Shown here: piece by piece, positions 1 to 6,814 of the stretch
Layout: every line of letters begins with the position of its first letter
Position numbering within the stretch: the stretch's first letter is position 1
Position numbers and translations under genes: made by a program
NCBI GenBank assembly: GCA_026994125.1
Contig: JALWRJ010000194.1
Location: 1-6,814 of the forward strand
Source: Cyclobacteriaceae bacterium
GTDB taxonomy: Bacteria > Bacteroidota > Bacteroidia > Cytophagales > Cyclobacteriaceae
Direction of reading: 5' to 3'
DNA length: 6,814 nt
Notes under the pieces: generated by a model
The model's database searches: none
What the model saw: the letters and a program-made list of their open reading frames with translations, nothing else
What the model was told of the DNA's origin: nothing

Positions 1-1432
1 CCTTGCCATTGTGGCTTTGATTAATTAATTTAACAGCCATTACAGCAGCTACCCGTTCTTCTTCGGTGTTATGGCTATGCAGCTTTTCGGGGGTAAAATG
101 TTTTTCTACAAATTTGGTGTCAAAGCTTCCATCAATAAAAGCGGGGTGGTTAAAAACGAACTTACAAAAAGGCAAGGTGGTTTTTATTCCTGTTATATTG
201 TACTCATCAATAGCCCGAATCATGCGTTGTCTGGCTTCATTGCGCGAACTCCCAGAAGTAATAAGCTTGGCAATCATTGGGTCGTAAAATATAGGTATTT
301 TCATGCCTTGTTCAAAGCCATCATCTACTCTAACTCCATAGCCTTGTGGGCGTTGGTAGGTAATTAATTGCCCAATATCGGGTAAAAAATTATTTTCCGG
401 ATCTTCGGCATATACCCGTACTTCAAAGGCATGCCCATTTAGTTGTATATCCGATTGCTGTATTTGCAAGGGGTGCCCCTCGGCTATCAAAATTTGTTGT
501 TTTACTAAATCAATGCCGGTAATAAGTTCGGTTACCGGGTGTTCTACTTGTAGTCTGGTGTTCATTTCCAGGAAATAGAAAGCACCGTTTTCGTAGATAA
601 ACTCTACGGTTCCGGCTCCGTAATAATTGCAAGCCTGGGCTACTTTTACGGCTGCTTCGCCAATTTCTTTTCGTAAGGTTTCCGAAATAACCATGGAAGG
701 AGCCTCTTCAATTACTTTTTGGTGCCTGCGTTGTATGGAGCACTCGCGTTCAAACAAATATAAGGTGTTACCCTGGGTATCAGCCAGTATTTGTACTTCG
801 ATGTGTTTATTCGATTCAATGTATTTCTCGATGAATACAGCCCCGTTCCCAAACGAAGAAGTAGCCTCACTAATGGCCAGGTTCATTTGTTCTTCAAAAT
901 CAGCGGGCTGGTGTACCACGCGCATGCCTTTGCCCCCACCACCGGCACTGGCTTTTATTAAAATTGGGTAGCCAATTTGGTGTGCCAATTCCTTGGCTTG
1001 TGTTATATCATCAATGGCTTCATTGGTGCCGGGCACCATGGGTATGTTGTACGAGCCTACCGCTTTTTTAGCGGCCAGTTTATCGCCCATTATTCTAATT
1101 GAATTGGCCGATGGGCCTATAAATATGAGTCCGGCTTCTGCTACTTTTTCAGCAAAATCAGCATTTTCGGACAAAAATCCATAGCCCGGATGAATGGCAT
1201 CTACTTTTAAATCTAAGCAAATATCAATTATTTTATTACCCAGCAAATACGATTTGGAGGAGGGGGGCGGCCCCAGCAATACCGCTTGGTCGGCCGCCAG
1301 TACATGGGGCGAAGTGCGGTCGGCTTCGCTAAAAACAGCTACGGTTTTAATACCCATTTCTTTGGCCGATCGTATTATTCTTAAGGCAATTTCGCCTCGG
1401 TTGGCAATAAGGATTTTTTTTATTTTTGGCAT
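1..1432 (-). CDS. accC: Acyl-CoA carboxylase, biotin carboxylase subunit (3' end cut by window edge)
   Basis: This subunit carboxylates biotin on a biotin carboxyl carrier protein using ATP and bicarbonate, the first half-reaction of acetyl- or propionyl-CoA carboxylase, in the cytoplasm. Translating the minus strand from the ATG at 1432-1430 gives 477 uninterrupted residues to the left edge. The N-terminal domain opens with ILIANRGEIALRI. The ATP-grasp domain carries K118, K160 with the glycine-rich loop GGGGKGM (164-170), H210/E212, K239 in RRHQKVIEEAP, E277, E289 and the N291-R293-Q295-V296-E297 active-site segment. R339 in the C-terminal domain completes the set; all align with E. coli AccC offset by one. 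An in-frame TAA at 1456-1454 lies upstream, and no other ATG lies between it and 1432. The protein already exceeds the roughly 450 residues of E. coli-type AccC, as in the longer acyl/propionyl-CoA carboxylase alpha subunits without fused carrier domain. Acetyl- versus propionyl-CoA cannot be decided here. Confidence 0.93.
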   Translation of the reverse strand, partial: MPKIKKILIANRGEIALRIIRSAKEMGIKTVAVFSEADRTSPHVLAADQAVLLGPPPSSKSYLLGNKIIDICLDLKVDAIHPGYGFLSENADFAEKVAEAGLIFIGPSANSIRIMGDKLAAKKAVGSYNIPMVPGTNEAIDDITQAKELAHQIGYPILIKASAGGGGKGMRVVHQPADFEEQMNLAISEATSSFGNGAVFIEKYIESNKHIEVQILADTQGNTLYLFERECSIQRRHQKVIEEAPSMVISETLRKEIGEAAVKVAQACNYYGAGTVEFIYENGAFYFLEMNTRLQVEHPVTELITGIDLVKQQILIAEGHPLQIQQSDIQLNGHAFEVRVYAEDPENNFLPDIGQLITYQRPQGYGVRVDDGFEQGMKIPIFYDPMIAKLITSGSSRNEARQRMIRAIDEYNITGIKTTLPFCKFVFNHPAFIDGSFDTKFVEKHFTPEKLHSHNTEEERVAAVMAVKLINQSHNGK

Positions 1433-1463
1433 CAGGTTCTCATTTATACAATATTAGTAAAAC

Positions 1464-1496
1464 CAAAGGTAGAATAGCAGGTTTTGATAGTAAGAA
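1464..1496 (-). promoter_or_regulatory. Candidate Bacteroidota promoter for the biotin carboxylase gene
   Basis: On the minus strand TACCTTTG (1471-1464) is a perfect match to the Bacteroidota -7 consensus TAnnTTTG. A TTC at 1496-1494, one base off the -33 TTG core, sits 22 nt upstream, inside the accepted 17-23 nt spacing. The start would fall near 1458, leaving a leader of about 25 nt before the ATG at 1432. Consensus match only; the weak -33 element lowers confidence. Confidence 0.45.
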
Positions 1497-1522
1497 TTTA
1501 GTTTTAGCTTGGTGTGAGGCTA

Positions 1523-1537
1523 AATACAAATTGTATT
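1523..1537. promoter_or_regulatory. AT-rich 15-bp palindrome in divergent spacer, possible operator
   Basis: AATACAA and TTGTATT are perfect 7-bp inverted arms around one central A. The site lies between the two candidate divergent promoters and just upstream of, or overlapping, the weak -33 region of the plus-strand one. That position would suit a regulator acting on one or both genes. No known regulator motif is recognised, and AT-rich palindromes of this size can occur by chance. Confidence 0.3.
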
Positions 1538-1570
1538 CAAATAAATATAATGGCATTTTGCGTATATTTG
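1536..1570 (+). promoter_or_regulatory. Candidate Bacteroidota promoter for the PLP acyltransferase gene
   Basis: TATATTTG at 1563-1570 is a perfect TAnnTTTG -7 element. No TTG lies 17-23 nt upstream; the nearest approximation is TTC at 1536-1538, with 24 nt between. Transcription would start near 1575-1578, giving a leader of about 40 nt before the GTG at 1616. The call rests on the -7 element and its position. Confidence 0.45.
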
Positions 1571-1615
1571 CGACCGATTACATGAGAATGAAGAACTCAA
1601 TAAACAGATTAAATT

Positions 1616-2863
1616 GTGGATATATTTAAAAAATTGATGCTTGACAGAGGCCCTTTAGGGAAGCATGCTAATGTGGAAGAAGGGTATTTTATGTTTCCTA
1701 AATTGGAGGGCGAAATAGCCCCCAGGATGAAATTTAGAGGAAAAGAAGTGTTAACCTGGAGTTTGAATAATTATTTAGGATTAGCCAACCATCCGGAAGT
1801 ACGTAAGGCGGATGCTGAAGCAGCCAGGGAATGGGGACTAGCCTATCCTATGGGAGCCAGGATGATGTCTGGTAATACAAAATTACATGACAAACTGGAA
1901 CAGGAATTGGGTGATTTTGTACGTAAAGAATCGTGCATGTTGCTTAATTATGGATACCAGGGCATTATGTCGGTAATTGATGCCATTGTTGACAGGCGTG
2001 ATGTAATTGTGTATGATGCAGAGTCGCATGCCAGTATTGTTGATGGAGTTAGGCTACACATGGGCAAACGATTTGTGTACCCCCACAACAATATCGAAAA
2101 TCTGGAAAAACAGCTTGAAAGGGCACAAAAGATAACTGAAGAAACCGGAGGAGGTATATTGGTTATTACCGAAGGTGTATTTGGGATGTCGGGCAATATG
2201 GGTGATTTAAAAGGAATTGCTTCATTACGCAAAAAGTTTGACTTTAGACTATTGGTAGATGATGCACATGGGTTTGGTACCATGGGTAAAACAGGTGCCG
2301 GAGCCGGAGAGGAACAAGGCGTACAAGATGAGATTGATTTATACTTTTCTACCTTTGCTAAATCAATGGCCAGTATTGGTGCGTTTATTGCCGGTAGTAA
2401 GGATGTAATAGAGTATTTACGCTATAATACCCGTTCGCAAATATTTGCTAAGTCGGTGCCTATGCCTTTGGTTCAGGGAGCACTAAAAAGGTTGGAGTTG
2501 CTTAAAACAAACCCTTCGTTGCGGGAGAACCTTTGGAAAATTGTAAATGCTTTGCAAGACGGCTACAAAAGCAATGGTTTTAATATTGGAACTACCCAAA
2601 GCCCGGTAACTCCGGTAGTACTAAACGGTACCGTAGGGGAGGCCGCAAACCTGGCCATGGATTTACGCGAAAATTATAATATTTTCTGCTCGGTAGTTAT
2701 TTATCCTGTGGTGCCTCGTGGAACCATAATTTTAAGGATTATTCCAACAGCCGATCACACGTTAGAGGATGTAGAACAAACTATTTCTGCCTTCGTAAAA
2801 ATTAAGAAAAAGCTCGATGATGGGTACTATAAAGAGCAAAAACTAGTAGAATTTAGCGAATAA
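1616..2863 (+). CDS. PLP-dependent alpha-oxoamine synthase family acyltransferase (SPT/KBL/cysteate acyltransferase-like)
   Basis: A 415-residue fold-type I PLP enzyme that should condense an amino acid with an acyl thioester, with decarboxylation or cleavage. Family landmarks are present: NNYLGLANHP (51-60), GARMMSG (80-86), the PLP-stacking H138 in ESHAS, D215 and H218 in VDDAHG, and the Schiff-base lysine K249 in FSTFAKSMASIGAF. The C-terminal segment YPVVPRGTIILR (363-374) sits where family members contact the substrate carboxylate. The start is GTG: an in-frame TAA at 1610-1612 excludes earlier starts, and the N-terminus MDIFKKLMLDRGPLG resembles relatives I remember; ATG at codon 8 is the fallback. 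Candidates are serine palmitoyltransferase, 2-amino-3-ketobutyrate CoA ligase, or the cysteate acyltransferase of sulfonolipid (capnine) synthesis. From memory the sequence differs clearly from Sphingobacterium SPT, so no symbol is assigned. It is divergent from the biotin carboxylase gene and has no clear terminator before the next gene. Confidence 0.88.
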   Translation: MDIFKKLMLDRGPLGKHANVEEGYFMFPKLEGEIAPRMKFRGKEVLTWSLNNYLGLANHPEVRKADAEAAREWGLAYPMGARMMSGNTKLHDKLEQELGDFVRKESCMLLNYGYQGIMSVIDAIVDRRDVIVYDAESHASIVDGVRLHMGKRFVYPHNNIENLEKQLERAQKITEETGGGILVITEGVFGMSGNMGDLKGIASLRKKFDFRLLVDDAHGFGTMGKTGAGAGEEQGVQDEIDLYFSTFAKSMASIGAFIAGSKDVIEYLRYNTRSQIFAKSVPMPLVQGALKRLELLKTNPSLRENLWKIVNALQDGYKSNGFNIGTTQSPVTPVVLNGTVGEAANLAMDLRENYNIFCSVVIYPVVPRGTIILRIIPTADHTLEDVEQTISAFVKIKKKLDDGYYKEQKLVEFSE

Positions 2864-2887
2864 TTGCCAAATAATACGGTTTTGGTG

Positions 2888-2916
2888 TTGTTTTATATAC
2901 ATTTTAACTATATTGG
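2888..2916 (+). promoter_or_regulatory. Candidate promoter for the Hc1-like gene
   Basis: TTG at 2888-2890 is followed after 18 nt by TATATTGG (2909-2916), which matches TAnnTTTG except for one base. The start would fall near 2922, giving a leader of roughly 45 nt. The gene could instead, or also, be reached by read-through from the PLP enzyme gene. Consensus inspection only. Confidence 0.4.
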
Positions 2917-2967
2917 CTGAATATTAAATTTATTAAATAACAAATAACCTTAAAACTTTAAACTGAA

Positions 2968-3144
2968 ATGAAAAGATTCGAAGAATTACAAAACCTAGTG
3001 GCATCTCTGGAAAGTGATTTTGAAAAGTTCTATGAAAAAGGCAATAACGCTGCCGGAACTCGTGTTCGAAAGGGAATGCAAGAAATGAAAAACTTAGCAC
3101 AAGACATCCGTAAAGAAGTTCAAGACAAAAAAAATAACGGATAA
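2968..3144 (+). CDS. Histone H1-like (Hc1-type) small DNA-binding protein
   Basis: A 58-residue protein, MKRFEELQNLV to DKKNNG, rich in Lys, Glu and Arg and predicted to be two amphipathic helices. The first (about 3-24) is acidic/basic mixed. It is linked by GNNAAGTRVRKGMQEMK (25-41), the conserved core of the Bacteroidota Hc1-like family, to a second helix to about residue 54. Members resemble the N-terminal part of chlamydial histone H1 homologue Hc1 and are thought to bind DNA in the nucleoid; the role in Bacteroidota is not well established. The long lysine/alanine-rich tail of chlamydial Hc1 is absent, as is usual in this family. The ATG at 2968 is the family start; the upstream region is A-rich (TTTAAACTGAAATG) with no Shine-Dalgarno. 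It has its own candidate promoter and is closed by the hairpin at 3166-3193. Confidence 0.85.
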   Translation: MKRFEELQNLVASLESDFEKFYEKGNNAAGTRVRKGMQEMKNLAQDIRKEVQDKKNNG

Positions 3145-3165
3145 TTTTTCCTATAAATTTAAGTT

Positions 3166-3193
3166 AAGGCAACTCCCAGGAGTTGCCTTTTTT
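3166..3193 (+). terminator. Rho-independent terminator, probably bidirectional
   Basis: AAGGCAACTCC (3166-3176) and GGAGTTGCCTT (3179-3189) are perfect inverted arms; in RNA the helix is about 9-10 bp with a 4-6 nt loop. A T-run at 3188-3193 follows in the plus direction, fitting termination 22 nt after the Hc1-like stop codon. In the minus direction the hairpin starts 16 nt past the end of dapA, but the following tract is only moderately U-rich, so termination of the dapA operon there may be weaker. Confidence 0.85.
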
Positions 3194-3204
3194 ATGTTTC
3201 GAGT

Positions 3205-4077
3205 TTAGTTAAGCTGCTTATATTGCATGGCAATACGCTGGGTAAGGGCGGCTGAGGCCGGCACCAAGGGCAGCCTTACATAAGGAGTGCCTATTCCTTT
3301 GAGGGCAAGTAAGGCTTTAATACCGGTGGGGTTGCCCTCCAGGTACATTAATTCGTTAAGTTGTAAGAGTTCGAAGGCCTGTGTACGGCTGGTGGTAACA
3401 TCTCCGTTTAATGCGGAGTGTACCATGCGGTTAAACTTGCCCGGTAGCGCATTGGCCAGCACAGAAATAAGCCCTTGGCCACCCATGGCGGTAATGGCCG
3501 GAGTAAGCAAATCGTCACCCGAAGTAACCAAAAAGTTGCCGGGTGCGTGTGCAATTATCTCCATTACCTGTATTAGATTGCCCGAAGCCTCTTTTATTCC
3601 TATAATGTTGGGGTGTTGAGCCAACTCCAATGTGGTAGCGGCTTCCATGTTCGAGGCGGTTCGTCCGGGTACATTGTACAGCAAAACCGGAATGGGAGCC
3701 GCATTAGCCAGGGTGGTAAAGTGTTTAATAATACCTTGTTGGGAGGGTTTGTTATACGCAGGTGAAGACGATAGTAAAGCGGTTACTCCGGTTAAATCTA
3801 ATTGCTTTAGCCGGTTAAGCAATTCTTGGGTGTTGCTGCCGCCCAGCCCAAATACAATAGGAAGGTTGCCCGGGTTATTTTGTTTAATAAACGATAGTAC
3901 TTCAGATTGTTCCTGGTGAGTCAGGGTAATGGCTTCACCGGTAGAGCCCATAACCACCCAATAATCTACTCCGGTAGCAGTATGTTTTAAAAGCTTTAAA
4001 AGTGCATCAAAATCAATGTTGCCTTTTGCAGTAAAGGGAGTAACCAGCGCCACCCCCAACCCTTTTAAACTTTCCAT
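3205..4077 (-). CDS. dapA: 4-hydroxy-tetrahydrodipicolinate synthase
   Basis: Condenses pyruvate with L-aspartate-4-semialdehyde, the committed step to diaminopimelate and lysine, in the cytoplasm. It is 290 residues, a single TIM barrel of the normal family length (E. coli 292). The Schiff-base lysine is K162 in GIKEASG; Y134 and R139 lie in LLYNVPGRT, and Y108 in AYNKPSQ matches E. coli Y107. The pyruvate-binding GTTGE motif reads GSTGE here (S45, T46), a conservative Thr-to-Ser change at the E. coli T44 position. At the allosteric lysine site, E. coli H53 and E84 are kept (H54, E85), but H56, N80 and Y106 are replaced by Q57, S81 and A107, so feedback by lysine may be weak or absent (inference). 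The start codon overlaps the upstream gene's stop by one base (TAATG), suggesting translational coupling; it is the last gene of the operon. Confidence 0.96.
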   Translation of the reverse strand: MESLKGLGVALVTPFTAKGNIDFDALLKLLKHTATGVDYWVVMGSTGEAITLTHQEQSEVLSFIKQNNPGNLPIVFGLGGSNTQELLNRLKQLDLTGVTALLSSSPAYNKPSQQGIIKHFTTLANAAPIPVLLYNVPGRTASNMEAATTLELAQHPNIIGIKEASGNLIQVMEIIAHAPGNFLVTSGDDLLTPAITAMGGQGLISVLANALPGKFNRMVHSALNGDVTTSRTQAFELLQLNELMYLEGNPTGIKALLALKGIGTPYVRLPLVPASAALTQRIAMQYKQLN

Positions 4078-4586
4078 TAACGTATATTTTTAAGGTATCG
4101 GTAAATGCTGTCCACCAGGTTGTTTTCGTTGGCTACGTGCACAATAAGTTCAAACAAATTGCCAAAAGCTTCGGCATTGGTGCAAACGCCTACCCGGCAT
4201 TTGGCCTGGCTTCGGGCCAGTACATTTTGAACTACATCGCTGGGAGTGGCATCCAGGCAAATTAAAAAATCGAAGTTGCTATTAGCAAAATGTTCGATGG
4301 AGGACTTGGTAAAACTACCCCAAAAATTGAGATCTTTTCTTGAAAACGACTCAAAAGGTAAGTGTTTTACTTCCACATTGCGATCGTAAGCCAACACTTT
4401 AACTTGTTTGTTGCAGGTGCCTAGTTCTTTTTTAAGGGTTTCGGCCAGTTGTGCAATACCAGGTGTGGTATTGCTAAATATTACACCAAACTGGTTAGCT
4501 TTTTCGAACGACACATTGCTGCGGCTTGCGTTGTTTCGTTTAATAAACTTTTTAGTTTTATATGTTAAAGCCTGACCTAATACCAT
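4077..4586 (-). CDS. DUF6913-type conserved protein of unknown function
   Basis: A 169-residue soluble protein with no signal peptide or membrane segment. It starts with a basic stretch (about 9-24, TKKFIKRNNASR) and continues as alternating short hydrophobic strands and helices: FGVIFSN (33-39), VKVLAYDR (62-69), FDFLICLDA (105-113) and CRVGVCTN (129-136). This suggests a small alpha/beta Rossmann- or flavodoxin-like layout. From memory it resembles the DUF6913 family, found in Bacteroidota and often beside dapA. I see no catalytic motif and assign no function. It begins 9 nt after the ligA stop, and its TAA overlaps the dapA ATG by one base, so its synthesis is tied to both. The start is the first ATG after ligA. 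An upstream cysteine-rich or metal site is not evident; three cysteines (58, 110, 129 region and 134) are scattered. Confidence 0.75.
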   Translation of the reverse strand: MVLGQALTYKTKKFIKRNNASRSNVSFEKANQFGVIFSNTTPGIAQLAETLKKELGTCNKQVKVLAYDRNVEVKHLPFESFSRKDLNFWGSFTKSSIEHFANSNFDFLICLDATPSDVVQNVLARSQAKCRVGVCTNAEAFGNLFELIVHVANENNLVDSIYRYLKNIR

Positions 4587-4595
4587 TGGATAAAC

Positions 4596-6814
<2,219 letters not shown>

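Noticed and set aside
71..1457. Several plus-strand open frames (for example 71-367, 627-971, 1194-1457)
   Set aside because: All are antisense to the continuous biotin carboxylase frame, which carries the full set of ATP-grasp residues.
1948..2283. 111-residue minus-strand open frame inside the PLP enzyme gene
   Set aside because: Lies wholly antisense to a gene with intact catalytic motifs; composition is the low-complexity Ser/Ile/Pro type of a shadow frame and nothing in it is recognisable.
2868..2890. Possible terminator after the PLP enzyme gene (CCAAA ... TTTGG)
   Set aside because: The stem is only about 5 bp, AT-rich, with a long loop and no clean T-run; read-through into the Hc1-like gene is at least as likely.

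Overview
The window looks like chromosomal housekeeping DNA from a member of the Bacteroidota (class and genus not resolvable from sequence alone). Three things point there. It has a 58-residue Hc1-type histone H1-like protein, and it has the gene order ligA / DUF6913-type gene / dapA. Its intergenic spacers also carry TAnnTTTG -7 elements rather than -35/-10 boxes with Shine-Dalgarno sites. Base composition is moderate, with AT-rich spacers. I see no mobile element, CRISPR array, rRNA, tRNA or phage gene.

Layout. Positions 1-1432, minus strand: a biotin carboxylase subunit of an acyl-CoA carboxylase, open through the left edge so that the last residues are missing. Positions 1433-1615: a short divergent regulatory spacer with one good -7 element facing each way and a 15-bp AT-rich palindrome between them. 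Positions 1616-2863, plus strand: a PLP-dependent alpha-oxoamine synthase family enzyme with a GTG start (serine palmitoyltransferase / KBL / cysteate acyltransferase-like). Positions 2968-3144, plus strand: the small Hc1-like DNA-binding protein, closed by a strong hairpin terminator at 3166-3193.

Positions 3205 to the right edge form a tight minus-strand operon. In transcription order it runs: the C-terminal end of a probable M1-family metallopeptidase (partial), ligA (NAD+-dependent DNA ligase), a DUF6913-type gene of unknown function, and dapA (4-hydroxy-tetrahydrodipicolinate synthase). Two of the three junctions are one-base TAATG stop/start overlaps and the third is a 9-nt gap, so the genes are probably co-transcribed and partly translationally coupled. 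The plus-strand hc1-like gene and this operon converge on the terminator.

Functionally this is core metabolism and DNA maintenance: acyl-CoA carboxylation beside an acyl-condensing enzyme that could feed sphingolipid or sulfonolipid synthesis, a chromatin-like protein, DNA ligation, and the first committed step of the lysine/diaminopimelate pathway. I did not find a convincing new biological system. The points most worth following up are the substrate of the PLP acyltransferase, the DUF6913-type gene between ligA and dapA, the altered lysine-sensing residues of DapA, and the divergent promoter spacer with its upstream mini-ORFs.
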